From the NCBI GenBank assembly GCA_028753945.1, contig JAPNXP010000016.1, positions 3,009,501 to 3,073,500 of the forward strand: DNA of 64,000 bases, in the 5' to 3' direction. The notes beneath the pieces were generated by a model that was not told the DNA's origin, did no database searches, and saw nothing but the letters and a program-made list of their open reading frames with translations. Positions 11,441 through 22,282 of this stretch are shown one piece after another (position 1 is the stretch's first letter; each line of letters opens with the position of its first letter). This stretch comes from Hexactinellida sp. DTS-2022. Taxonomy: Eukaryota; Porifera; Hexactinellida. The translations under genes and the position numbers were made by a program.

Positions 11441-13813
11441 ATGAATAGACTGAGAGTCCTCAATATCTTTATAAGGCCACCGCTTAACGTTTATACGCGG
11501 CACTACTATATGAAGCCTAAAGAGACCTCTAAGCGGGGGGGGCAGGCCCTGTCGCTGGCAGCTGGGGTTCTGTGTGGCATGTTAGGTGTCGGTGTGTACT
11601 TCCTAGGTTTGTTGTTGTTGTTATTGTTGTTGTTGTTGTTGTTTATCTGATAATTGGATTCTCTGTCTAGGGAGACCAGATGAAGATGCTGAATATTTGG
11701 GACAGTTTGAACAACAAAAATATTCAGATTGTTAGTCGAGTGTTGTTGTTGTTGTTGTTGTTTACTTATCCCTATAGATAACATCGCACTTGCTTACTTG
11801 TGCAGAGCAAGAGACAAGGTGTTGGGCCTCAGAAAGGTAAACAAACACCTGTCTTGTTTACAGATTATAACCTAGAGGTGTTATACACTAGCTAATATCG
11901 GACCCCTCCTCCCCTACCCTGATCCCCTCCAAGCACCCTCAGCAGTCCCCCTACACCCTCGTGCTGGAGCTAAAGGACCTCTTGGTGCACCCAACACACG
12001 AGGTACCGTGCTATTTATAGAACAGCCTAGTAGCAGTCACTACAGTCAGGTCTGCTTATAAGGACAAGCCCTATGGTCCCAATTAACAACTACATAGGGT
12101 TTGTATTAAGTTAAGTTGCTTATAAGAACAAGCCATACGGTCCCAATTAACAACTTACATAGGGTTTGTATTATGTTGAGTTGCTTATAAGGGCAAGCCC
12201 TATGGTCCCAATTAACAACTTACATAGGGTTTGTAACTTTGTATTAAGTTGAGTTGCTTATAAGAACAAGCCCTATGGTCCCAATTAACAACTACATAGG
12301 GTTTGTATTAAGTTGAGTTCGCTTATTATGAAGTCTCTATTATGAACACATTATTGGTCCCCTGAATGTTCATAAAACAAGACCATGACTGTCTATGCTA
12401 CTACTGACTACCTAACTATTTATCAACATAAATAAGTTGGTTCCGGTTGTTAACACCTGTGCTAGCTGGTGCGGGGATGGAACTTCCAGAAGAGACCCGG
12501 GGTGCACGCCTTCCTGCACGAGGTATCGCAGCACTACGAGATCATAGTGTACTCCCAGGAGAGTCCCCAGGTACACAGGTGTTGTTGTTGTTGTTGTTAT
12601 GTTGTTATGTTGTGTTGATGTTGTTGTTGTTGTTGTTATTGTGTTGTTGTTGGTTGTATTCAATGTGTTGTTATTATTGTTATGTTATGTTATTGTTGTT
12701 GCTATTGTGTTGTTATTGTTGTTGCTATTGTGTTGTTGTTGTTGTTGTTGTGTTGTTGTTATGTTGTTGTTATTATGTTGTTGTTATTATTGTGTTGTTG
12801 TTGTTGTTATGTTGTTGTTATTATTGTGTTGTTGTTGTTGTTATTGTGTTGTGTTGTTGTTGTTGCTATTGTGTTGTTGTTGTCATTACTGTGTTGTTCT
12901 TGCTGTTATGTTTTTGTTGTTGTCTTGTTGTTGTTGTTATTATTGTGTTGTTGTTGTTTAGAACGCAGAGCCCCTTATCCAGGGCCTGGACCCCCAGGGG
13001 GTAATCTGGTACCGCCTCTACAGAGGAGACACTAAGTACATGAAGGGACATCACGTAAAGGTATGCACATGCCAATGCGCCAATACGGTTGCTACGTACT
13101 TATCTATAGGACCTGGCCTGTCTCAACAGAGACCTGTCCAAGCTGATTATCCTGGACACCAACAAGTATGCATTCCAGCTGCACCCTAACAACGGACTGG
13201 CCCTCGCCCCCTGGGAGGGGGACATAGGGGACCGGATGCTCCTCGACCTGATCCCCTTTCTAAAGAGTTAGTCTATAGGGCACACGCCTACGGTAGAGCT
13301 TGTTAGTAGGAACACCAGGGACCGTCAATATGTGTTAATTCGTACTAACCAATAATATTTGTATGAAAGGCTTTGAAGGGGACTAAGTGTTCGTATTAAC
13401 CGGAGTTTTCGTACTAACCAATTTCATTTGTATTGAAAGGCTTTGAAGGGGACTTAAATAGTGTTCGTATTAACCGGAGTTTTCGTACTAACCAATTTCA
13501 TTTGTATTGAAAGGCTTTAAAGGGGACTTAAATAGTGTTCATATTATCCGTGTTCGTACTAACGAGGTTTACTGTAACTTAATCTGTGTTCCTATAACGT
13601 TGATGTTTGGATGTTTGGCCTGAATTAATTAGTGCTGTGTGTGTAGGTATAGTGGATATGAAGATCGATGACGTAAGAAGTGTTATTCCGCAGTACGCAC
13701 AGCTGGGAGACAAGTTTATTGACACCTTTAAGCAACGGAAAGAGGAGCTAGACAGGATCAACCAATCTAAACGCCCGCTCAATTCTAATTTTAGAACTTC
13801 TATCTTGAAATAG
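11441..13813 (+). CDS. TIMM50: TIM50, receptor subunit of the mitochondrial TIM23 translocase, 8 exons
   Basis: Exons: 11441-11606, 11671-11730, 11778-11836, 11892-12002, 12466-12570, 12962-13060, 13110-13266, 13647-13813; about 307 residues with consistent phases. A basic N-terminus is followed by one membrane segment (LSLAAGVLCGMLGVGVYFLG, about residues 38-57), then the FCP1/NIF-like domain: YTLVLELKDLLVHP, WNFQKRPGVHAFLHEV, YEIIVYSQESP, YRLYRGDTKYMKGHHVKDL, CLNRDLSKLIILD and LAPWEGDIGDRMLLDLIPFL. As in other animals, the phosphatase DxDx motif is replaced by LELKD, so a binding rather than catalytic role is expected, receiving presequence proteins at the inner membrane. A TAG sits one base before the ATG. 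Confidence 0.93.
12045..12330. repeat. About 62-bp tandem repeat, 4 copies, in a TIMM50 intron
   Basis: Units contain TTGCTTATAAGAACAAGCCC and ACATAGGGTTTGTATTAAG. The array ends near a pogo-like end (GGTCCCCTGAATGTTC), so it looks like an expanded end of an inverted-repeat element. Confidence 0.75.
13286..13575. mobile_element. Inverted-repeat DNA element with an internal tandem repeat, in the last TIMM50 intron
   Basis: It starts with GAGCTTGTTAGTAGGAACACC, of the GAACCTCGTTAGTAGGAACA family, and ends GTACTAACGAGGTTTACTGT. About 70-bp units around AACCAATTTCATTTGTATTG are repeated three times inside. Confidence 0.65.
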
Positions 13814-14484
13814 AACTTTATTGCCATTAGTTCTAAAATTAAATATTTGTCACTTTATACTCTCGACTGTACGGTTAATAGGAACACTATTTCAGTCCCC
13901 TTCAAAGCCTTTTCAATACAAATGACACCGGTTAATAGGAACACTATTTCAGTCCCCTTCAAAGCCTTTTCAATACAAATGACACCGGTTAATACGAATT
14001 ACGGATATGGCTAATTCCCCTAGCGGCCTAGCCTATACAAAGCCTATACAAGTGACTCCGGTTAATACGAACATATTAATACGGTCCCCTGGTGCCCTAT
14101 TAACAGAGTCTACTGTATTAAGACGGTCCCCTGGTGTTCCTATTAACGAGAGTATAATGTCTCATTGTTAAGTACAGTCAACTCTCGTTATAACGAAGTG
14201 CTTGGGACCTATAAATCCCTTCGTTATATCCGGATATTCGTTATAGGCGGATAATAATTAATGCATTTAGTGCTCTGGGGGAAAATCTCCATTTCGTTAT
14301 ATCCGACTTGGTTATAACGGGAGTTCACCACTGTAAATGCTTTGTTGTTGTTGTCCGGATAAATGTATAAACACCCTCCATACAGTATTATTAACTAATT
14401 AGTTCAGTAGCAACTAACAGAATATACACTACCTAAATAGCTAAGTTAGCACACACTAGTCTACTGTAGTAAAACAGTGCAACA
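13814..14484. other. Convergent spacer between TIMM50 and cofilin, filled with repeats
   Basis: It holds tandem copies of GGTTAATAGGAACACTATTT (13875-13990) and an element of the CTCTCGTTATAACGAAG family (about 14174-14327). No coding segment was seen. Confidence 0.6.
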
Positions 14485-15965
14485 TCAGGAGCTGCCTGAT
14501 TTGGAAAGAATGTCAGCCCTCAGTGATTTGAAATTGTCAAAATCAGTTATGTCATCAATAGGCAAGTCAACAAACGACGTCGGAATTACTTTCTTGAGAG
14601 CGTCTTTTGAGCTCGAGTACAGCATCTTATCCTTTACCTTCGCACCATCCGGGTTGCTATAGAAACAGAGATATTAATACAGTATAATGTAACACCTCCG
14701 AGAGATAGTATATAAAACAGGGGTATCAAGTTAGTCTCGATAAACTAACATACCGTATTTACTCGAATAGTAAATACAGTGAACTCTCGCTAATCCGAAC
14801 AGAGGTGTTCCTATTCAAAAATCTTCTGTTCCGATTAGTGAATTCGTTCCGATTAGTGAAGTAATGCATTTTACATGGGCATCTGTAAATGAGAATCTCG
14901 ATAATCCGAACCAAACTTGTACAAACCTTGTTACCCGCACTAAACATCTAGTGTACTCCTTAAAATACTTGCCTGAGACTTATTTTTTATACTTCCATTG
15001 CAATTTACGCTTTTTCCCACATTTATTGGATATTTTGGTTTCTCCTGTTCGGATTAGCGAGGGTGTACTGTAATTATAATGTAACACCTCGGAGAGATAG
15101 TATATAAACCAGGGGTATCAAGATAGTCTCGATAAATTAACGGCCAACTAACATACCGTATTTACTCGAATAGCAAATACAGTTAACTCTCGTTATAACG
15201 AAGTGCTTGGTACCTGTAAATTCCTTCGTTATATCCAGATATTTGTTATAAGCGGATAACATTTAAAATGCATTTTAATGCTCGGGGAAATCTCCATTTC
15301 GTTATAAGCAGTTATTCGGTATATCCGACTTTGGTATAACGGGAGTAACTGTATTAGTAGTATGTTTATGTGCTACTAGTCGAGTAAACACGGTATACTA
15401 ATTACTAATGAGAATCCTTATATAGAGCTGAGCTTTGTAGAGTTCAGATTTTTTCCCATACTAAAAGCCCAGGCTTACTTTCTAAAGGTCAATTTCAAAC
15501 TCTGGAAAAAACTGACCTTTCTCAGTGCCTGAATACACATATTGAAAAACTAAACTCTACTAGAGCTGAGCTCTATATAAGTAATTTCATCACTAATTAC
15601 CTATAGCCAATCGTATTATTAATAGGAGCCTACTTAATAACTCACAAATGTATTAGAACCATTTTATCCACATTCCTACTATCCTTATTGAGAACTGCGT
15701 TTACATAAACGTATCTGGGAATTGTCGGGTGTTTACCCAGTTCCTTCCCGATGATCATCATAACCTCTTTTGAGAGTTCCTCTGCCTTCTCGGGATCGTC
15801 CTTGAGGTCCACGAGGTTTATGCACGTCACTCCGTCCGTATCTTCGCAGGACTCAATCATTTTTTGGTCGGCAGATATCTGGAATAAGCCAAAGCGCCTT
15901 TGCCTTTTTTTAATTTCATCGAGCGCTTCTGTGATCTTAGGGTCTACGTCTATCCCTGAAGTGGC
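14485..15965 (-). CDS. ADF/cofilin actin-depolymerising protein, exons 2 and 3 (exon 1 not fixed)
   Basis: Exons on the minus strand: 15965-15646 and 14656-14485. The first opens directly after CTATATAG with ATSGIDVDPKITEALDEIKK and runs to VDKMVLIH; the second gives FNPDGAKVKDKMLYSSSKDA and LKKVIPTSFVDLP, ending SGSS. This is the ADF-H fold that severs actin filaments and recycles monomers; with the starting Met it would be about 164 residues, the normal size. No ATG precedes the first codon in exon 2. In many cofilin genes the ATG alone sits in exon 1, so a tiny upstream exon is expected; ATG followed by GTAATA on the minus strand at 17706-17704 is one candidate. An AUG supplied by a spliced leader is a more speculative alternative. 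Confidence 0.85.
14777..15075. mobile_element. Inverted-repeat DNA element in cofilin intron 2
   Basis: The left end TACAGTGAACTCTCGCTAAT and the right end ATTAGCGAGGGTGTACTGTA are near-perfect inverted repeats of the TACAGT/ACTGTA class, about 300 bp apart. No transposase frame was seen. Confidence 0.75.
15179..15350. mobile_element. Inverted-repeat DNA element, CTCTCGTTATAACGAAG family
   Basis: It begins ACAGTTAACTCTCGTTATAA and ends GTATAACGGGAGTAACTGTA. It lies in cofilin intron 2, beside the previous element. Confidence 0.7.
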
Positions 15966-17793
15966 CTATATAGCAGTAGAGCTGTTAATTAGATACACAG
16001 TAGAACCTCGTTAGTAGGAACACCAGGGGACCGTTAAAGTGTTCCCCTTATCCGGAAATCGTATTTGCCAATATTTATATCTGTATTCAAAAGGCTTTGA
16101 AAGGGACTGAATAGTGTTCGTATTAACCGTGTTCGTAGTAACGAGGTTCTACTGTCCCTTTGTATACATGGTAAATAGTACATCAATGTATATCATATAA
16201 GATAAAATTATACCCATTAGTTGATAACTGGAGTGGAATTACGTACATTGGTTTAGGCAATTTCGGTATGCTCACTAAAGCTGAGAACCTTAAAATCCAC
16301 CTAAATATTATTTTCTGGATTTTTCAGGATGAATGTCGCCCAAAAATCAACCGTGAGTAAACGCTAGTCCTTTCCCCGTGAAAATTGTCCTGGCCTTGGT
16401 TAAAGTGCCAATAAAAATGCCTTGCTTATCCAAGTCAGATAATGTTCAGGGAGACAAAAAAATGAGGGAACAGAATCTACTATGACACTGGTCCAAATAA
16501 CAGCAGTGCACTAAAGTTGGATAATTTTAGGGAATTATTTGGTAGAGCTAGAAGGAAACACTTTGTTATCCAGTCGAACAAGTTCGATCTAAGTTCTGAT
16601 AATTAATTATACAACACATTGGAATTTCATAACTGCTTTGTATAAAGTATATCAATGCGTGACTTTAGGCAGGTTATAAATAAGCGCGCCTAAACCCCTA
16701 CCACAAATCCAAACAATAACAAACTCCATGTTATATCACCCTCTCCAAGGGATTATACCCTAGGTACGGTACTAGGACCCATTCTGTATAAACGCTTCCA
16801 TATATGCTAAGGAATATATCGGCCTTCATTTGTACCCTCTATAAACAAGGAATTATCCAGGAGCCTCTTGGAGTATGATTTCGGGAAATTTTAATTAGGA
16901 GCGTGAAATTTGGAATCTTCTCCTATACCGCAACATTAATTTTTGATTTAGGAGTATGGAAATTGCATCAGACCGGGATTAGGAGCGTATTTACGAATGG
17001 CTGTATAATACCCTGCCTATAACCGTCCTATAAGCCCTATGGCTAATGCCCCCCCATTGACCCTAAAACAATTTAGAGCTGCAATAGAGGAACCCTGCCA
17101 AAGGAGGGGACAAATAATAATAACAATAATAAATAATAATGTGATAATACACACAACTCACCATATTACAATTCGAATAATGATCAGAGTTTTAGTTTTG
17201 AGATTATACAATAGAGCCTAATGGATATCTGTATTTATAGCAATGCTAGTGTATTGAGTTTCTGCCCTAAAAGGCAGTGTATTGTATTGCTTCGCACTGG
17301 TTTGCTTCCAATTAGATTCTTTCAATTTCAAATCTCAAATAGATTGTTGTCGCCTTATTAGGTAATGGAAATGCCACACAATGGGACGTCTATTTATAGA
17401 TTTGACAAATTAGTATTCATGCAATTCTCAAAATTTCCGTATTTGGCGATAATCTGAGTTTCTTGCTGCTGTAAGTGGAAACCTTGTTTCAGCTCCAACG
17501 CTCGCATGACATTTCCTGCGAACTTTATTGTCATTATTGCCATTTTTGTGGTAAGATTAACTATTAATTACACGCATTTAAAATAGCCATAATTAGCTAG
17601 TATCAAACGCAGGAATTATGACAAGCATTACGATTGCTTATTTTATCAAAAGCACTCACGAATTAATATTCATAATCATAATGAGATTTCGCCAGAATAT
17701 TACCATAACAATCCTTATACAAACTACACTATTAGTTATACTGTGTTGTTGTTGTTGTTGTTGTTGTTGTTCTATGATTAGCGACTAGAGCTA
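15966..17793. other. Region upstream of cofilin and NUDT14: repeats, possible cofilin exon 1
   Basis: An element of the TACAGTAGAACCTCG family lies at about 15996-16155. A reverse copy of a repeat also seen at 29770-29915 and 41570-41705 lies at about 16195-16320. A CAGGGTATTATACAGG-family element lies at about 16865-17015. A (GTT)n tract lies at about 17743-17771. Apart from the candidate ATG/GTAATA at 17706-17704 (minus), no coding segment was found. Confidence 0.5.
16865..17015 (-). mobile_element. CAGGGTATTATACAGG-family DNA element
   Basis: Read on the minus strand it opens CAGGGTATTATACAGCC and continues through CGCTCCTAATCCCGG to CTCCTGGATAA at the far end. It has the same internal order as the copies at 33175-33348 and 42606-42775. 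Confidence 0.7.
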
Positions 17794-17968
17794 ATGGCGG
17801 AAGAGAGGGTGCCTAACCTGGGGACGGGACTCAAGATAGAGGGGGTCACTGTCTCCCCTATACAGTCCTCCCCATATATTGCCCCCTACAGATTGAAATT
17901 CCAACAGGTAACTATAGTTAGTATTAGTTACTCTAGATAAATTAGTCTTTGTTGTTGTTGTTATTATT

Positions 17969-18012
<44 letters not shown>

Positions 18013-18659
18013 GAATGGGAAGAAGAGAGTGTGGGACTGTACCAAGTCTCACGACAGGTGAGATTAATGTTACGTCATTTGTTGTTGTTATATTTGTGTT
18101 TAGTTTATCGGTTCTTCTTTTCAACACAACCACTCAGCAGCTCGTGATTGTAAAGCAGTTCAGACCAGGTATGTTGTTGTTGTTGTTGTTGTTGTTATTG
18201 TTGTCTGTTTGTTTGTTTATTTGTTTGTTTGTTTATCAGTTAGTTTATTTATTTATTTGTTTGTTTATCAGTTAGTTTATTTATTTATTTGTTTGTTTAT
18301 TTATCTGTTTGTTTGTTTATCTGTTGGTTGGTTGTTTGTTTGTTTGTTTGTTTGTTTAATCTATTAAATTCTATTTGTTAGTTAGTTAGTTAGTTAGTTT
18401 GTTTAATCTGTTAGTTAGTTAGTTAGTTAGTTTGTTGTTGTTGTTTACCTGTGTGTTGCCAGCTGTGTACGCGAGACGGCTGTTCGACAAGCTGCGGGGG
18501 GAGGGGGCGGGGGACCTCAGCAAGGTGTCGGAGGAGACACAGGTCCCCCAGGGGTCCCTCTGTCCCCCCGGGGAGGGCGTCACTCACGAGGTCTGCGCGG
18601 GACTGGTCGACAAGAGCAAACCCCTGGAGGAGATAGCCCAGGCTGAGGTGAGTGTTGTG

Positions 18660-18692
<33 letters not shown>

Positions 18693-19260
18693 GTAGGCCT
18701 GGGAGGAGTGCGGGTACCGAGTGCCGCTGGACAGAATCAAACTGATTAACAGCTGTCTCAACAGTCTGGGTGTCAGCGCCACCAAACACGTCAGTTCTGT
18801 TTAGTTATTTATAGAACCCAATTATACAGGCATTTGTAAATACGCTCCTAATCAATGTGTTATACAGGCATTTGTAAATACGCTCCTAATCCAGGTCTGA
18901 TCAATTGTCATACGCCTAAATCACAAATTAATGTTACGGTATAGGAGAGGATTCCAAATTTTCGCGTTCCTAATTAAATTTTTCCCAAAAATCATGTTCC
19001 AAGGAGCGTCTCGGGTCCCGTATAATCCTATTCCCAGATTGACTGCTATTTATACCCAGACTGCGTTCTTCGCGGAGGTGACGAGCGAGATGCGTCAGGG
19101 GGCGGGCGGGGGGCTGGCCACCGAGCAGGAGGAGATACAGGTGGTGCACCTGTCCCCTGGGGAGGCCAGGGACCTCCTCTGGGACGAGCAGAGACTCAAG
19201 TCAAACGGACTCTGTCTCGTCCTGATCTGGTTCCTGTGCACACGCGGGTTCCAGCTGTAG
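17794..19260 (+). CDS. NUDT14: NUDT14-type Nudix hydrolase (UDP-sugar diphosphatase), 6 exons
   Basis: Exons: 17794-17907, 18014-18057, 18104-18168, 18463-18647, 18697-18789, 19060-19260; about 233 residues, against 222 in human. Matching blocks: SPYIAPYRLKFQQNGKKRVW, QQLVIVKQFRPAVYARR, VCAGLVDKSKPLEEIAQAEA plus WEECGY, INSCLNSLGVSATKHTAFFA and IQVVHLSPGEA. The Nudix box GLVDK...AWEECGY is split across the exon 4/5 junction and keeps the catalytic glutamates. The enzyme should hydrolyse UDP-glucose or ADP-ribose-type sugar nucleotides in the cytosol. Introns 1, 2 and 4 are mainly (GTT)n. A transposon-type repeat ends just before exon 6. TAG ends six bases before the ATG. Confidence 0.9.
18172..18450. 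repeat. Low-complexity GTT/GTTT/GTTA tract in NUDT14 intron 3
   Basis: (GTT)n passes into GTTTGTTTATTTATCTGTTA and GTTAGTTAGTTAG runs, then (GTT)n again before the CCAG acceptor. It is non-coding. Confidence 0.85.
18827..19030 (+). mobile_element. CAGGGTATTATACAGG-family DNA element with a duplicated end, in NUDT14 intron 5
   Basis: TATACAGGCATTTGTAAATA followed by CGCTCCTAATC occurs twice in tandem. The internal GCCTAAATCACAAATTAATG segment follows, then the CCAAGGAGCGTCTCGG end. It stops about 30 bases before exon 6. Confidence 0.7.
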
Positions 19261-19942
19261 CCCACTAGGGACTGGAATGTAATTATTTATTAGTGTTAGT
19301 AGCGGATAATTTATTTATTTTATTACAGTCGACTCCGCTTAATAGAGTCACCTCGGGACCAGGTTGCTTTGACCCGATTAACCGAAAATATTTTAAGCCA
19401 ATGCAAAGTGTAATTCTGTCCTATAAATCCTGTGAAATTTTGATCCAATTAAGCGGAGAAACAGATTAACCGGTGGCTCTTTAAGCGGAGTTGACTGTAG
19501 TTGTTAGCTATCCGATAATTTAATTATTTTATTACAGTCGACTCCGCTTAATAGAGTCACCTCGGGACCAGGTTGCTTTGACCCGATTAACCGAAAATAT
19601 TTTAAGCCAATGCAAAGTGTAATTCTGTCCTATAAATCCTGTGAAATTTTGATCCAATTAAGCGGATAAACCGATTAACCGGTGGCTCTTTAAGCGGAGT
19701 TGACTGTAGTTGTTAGCTATCCGATAATTTAATTATTTTATTAGTTGTTAGTAGCGTATAATTTAATTATTTGATTAGTGTCAGCTATCCTATAATCTGA
19801 AACAATTTGTACCTAATTATAAGTCGCTCTAACGCTATTGTCACTGCTCGTTGCTATGGCTACGTATGCGGTATGTCCGATATCAGCTGTGGGCTGTGGA
19901 GCGTACAAATACTCCGCGGCTCCCGATGTGCCAATCGATTGA
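19261..19942. other. NUDT14-P450 spacer with a recent 209-bp tandem duplication of a DNA element
   Basis: An element opening TACAGTCGACTCCGCTTAAT and closing TTAAGCGGAGTTGACTGTA occurs at about 19324-19500 and again at about 19533-19709, flanks included, with only two base differences noticed. No acceptor-like TAG precedes the P450 ATG. Confidence 0.75.
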
Positions 19943-21436
19943 ATGTTCCCTGTGTTCCTGTATCGCCCTGAGACCTGCGTTCTGCTGGTTACGCTCCTGT
20001 TGGTCTGTTGGTACCTGTGGGGGCGGGGCTCGCGAAAAGAGCCCCCTGGCCCCTGGGGGGTCCCCCTCCTGGGGTACCTCCCCTTCCTGGGCCGGAAGAT
20101 GAACCTGACCCTGTTCCGACTGTCCCATAAGTACGGAGACGTTTTCCAGCTGCGCATGGGCAGCAGACGGGTGGTGGTTATAAGCGGGCAGAGGTGCATA
20201 AGGGAGGCGCTGCTAAACCGGGGCCTCGTGTTCGCAGGAAGACCGGACTTCTATTCGTACGCGGCGGTCGGGAAGTTCGGGTTCTGCGACCTGACACCTT
20301 CGTTCCGGCTTTACAAGAAGCACACCATGCGCGCCTTCGGGGAGTTCACGCGGGCGCGCCGCGATGAGCTGGAGCGGGTGGCGCACAATTCGGTCCGGAC
20401 GCTCCTGGCGCGCTTCCGCGAGGCGGAGAACCGGCCTCTGGACCCCAAGCCGGCGCTGGACCGCGTGGTGTGCGCCATAATGGGGTTCGTGTGCTACGGG
20501 GAGTTCTTCGAGGAGGGCGACGAGCACGTGAGTCAGCTGTTGGAGAGGGCTGAAGACTTCGCGACTTTTATAGCCTTTGGGCTGGTGTGCGACTTCCTGC
20601 CGTGGAGCCGGTTTCTTATCCGGCACAAGCTCCGGCGTCTGGAGCAGCTGCTGGCCGTGTTCAACCGGTACGCGGATAAGCTGGCCGACCGGTACATGCA
20701 GGGGTACAACCGGGACAATATCCGTAACATGTGCGACATGTTCCGGCGGGTGTCTGAGGGCATGAGCGCGCGGGAAAGAGAGGTGTTAAGGGTTGACGAC
20801 ACCATGCTCAAGCAACACCTGTCCGCCATATTTGGGGGGGGCTTCGGGACAACGGCAGCGACGCTTAGGTATGCCATCCTCATCATGGCCCTGTATCCCG
20901 AGGTGCAGAGTAGGGTGCAGGCTGAAATAGACTCCATGGTCCCCGCGGACCGGTTCCCTAGTTTCGAGGAGCTACAGGGTCTCGTGTACACCGGCGCTAC
21001 TTTAACGGAGCTGTACAGGTTCCACTCAATGGCTGCTCTTAGTGTTACGCACTCCACGACCTGCGATACTGAGTTCGAAGGGTACTTCATTCGTAAGAAC
21101 ACTCCGGTTATATTCAGTCTCTACTCGGCTCACAGGGACCCTACGGTCTTCCCAGACCCAGAGGAGTTCCGGCCGGAGAGGTTCATAAGGGGGGACGGGA
21201 CCATGGACAGCGGGCTGGCCCAGTACGTGTGTCCGTACGGCCTCGGGTTCCGCAGGTGCGCGGGGGAGCCGGTGGCGCGCTTGGAGGTGTCGCTGTTCTT
21301 CGCAAGCATTCTGCAGCAGTGCCGCATACAGCCGGCAGAGGGACACAGGCTGGATGTAGACAACTACGTCATGACCTTTGGGATATCGCACAGACCATTC
21401 AAGGTCGTATTCAGGTCGAGACAGGGCCAGTGGTGA
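19943..21436 (+). CDS. Cytochrome P450 monooxygenase, microsomal type, intronless
   Basis: An uninterrupted 497-residue frame. The N-terminal anchor (CVLLVTLLLVCWYLWG, residues about 12-27) and the PPGPWGVPLLGYLPFLG hinge place it in the ER membrane. The K-helix ExxR is ELYR; EEFRPERF is the meander motif; YGLGFRRCAGEPVAR holds the haem cysteine. The I-helix reads FGGGFGTTAAT, where the usual acidic residue of (A/G)Gx(D/E)TT is glycine, with the threonines kept. Overall it resembles the CYP1/CYP17/CYP2-like animal clans, but no subfamily can be assigned. The substrate is unknown. Among its intron-dense neighbours the lack of introns is notable, and it also lacks the TAG signal just upstream of the ATG. 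Confidence 0.93.
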   Translation: MFPVFLYRPETCVLLVTLLLVCWYLWGRGSRKEPPGPWGVPLLGYLPFLGRKMNLTLFRLSHKYGDVFQLRMGSRRVVVISGQRCIREALLNRGLVFAGRPDFYSYAAVGKFGFCDLTPSFRLYKKHTMRAFGEFTRARRDELERVAHNSVRTLLARFREAENRPLDPKPALDRVVCAIMGFVCYGEFFEEGDEHVSQLLERAEDFATFIAFGLVCDFLPWSRFLIRHKLRRLEQLLAVFNRYADKLADRYMQGYNRDNIRNMCDMFRRVSEGMSAREREVLRVDDTMLKQHLSAIFGGGFGTTAATLRYAILIMALYPEVQSRVQAEIDSMVPADRFPSFEELQGLVYTGATLTELYRFHSMAALSVTHSTTCDTEFEGYFIRKNTPVIFSLYSAHRDPTVFPDPEEFRPERFIRGDGTMDSGLAQYVCPYGLGFRRCAGEPVARLEVSLFFASILQQCRIQPAEGHRLDVDNYVMTFGISHRPFKVVFRSRQGQW

Positions 21437-21729
21437 TAGTGATATGTTGTTGTTGTTATTTTCTTATTGCCTAATTAAGTGTAGGTATATTTAGCATTTA
21501 TTCGCCAATATTAATTTTAATCCCCTTAGGGGGGGGATTATTCAAGGGGCTAATATTCGAGTAAATAATCTTGACTCAAATCCTATTTTCCTATTTGGCG
21601 GGTCTATAAAGTATATTCTACGTCACTCCTTGTCTCCATCCATTTGAGCTAAATACGTTATCGGCCCTTAAGCATTATTCCTGTCCCTGTTAATCCCTGG
21701 TCCAGTGCGTATTATAGCTCACACATGAG

Positions 21730-22226
21730 ATGAGCTCCAATCCGCTGGAATTCTCTCTGCAGAGAGTGCACCAATTGCTGGCCGCCGCCTCGCGGGCCCC
21801 GCATTCCTCACGGTTGTCAGGGCAACCGCTCAGCAATGCCAATCTCCAGAAGGACACACAAACTGAGTTATCACACCTCGTCAGTTGCCATGGCTACGAG
21901 CTGGAATGCTATCTCCTCAAATCCCTGTTCTCCTATTCCCTGGAGACCTGTAGGGACGAAAGGAATGTTCTCAAATTCTCCAATGATGACCCTCAGGTAA
22001 TAATACTTATTGTTGTTGTTGTTGTTGTTTACCTGTGTTTGTTAGGGTTACCTTCTGAGGGTACAGTTACTGTCCGTGTATAAGAGACCCAACTTCGTGT
22101 CTCTAATCTCACATTCCTTCCAACAAGCCTGTTGTCAAGTGTTCGATAGCAACTCTACTCTAGCAACACCCAAGATGGACAAGAATGCACTTTCAAATCT
22201 CAACAAGGTAACTCATTTTATTCTAT

Positions 22227-22282
<56 letters not shown>

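Noticed and set aside
12587-12961. Long Leu/Cys/Val-only open frames through (GTT)n tracts (also 7100-7285, 51355-51420, 52350-52440, 17950-18010)
   Set aside because: They are intron interiors between well-supported exons; triplet repeats stay open in all frames by composition.
20213-21391. Antisense frames of up to 189 codons across the P450
   Set aside because: They are shadows of a GC-rich coding exon with no family resemblance.
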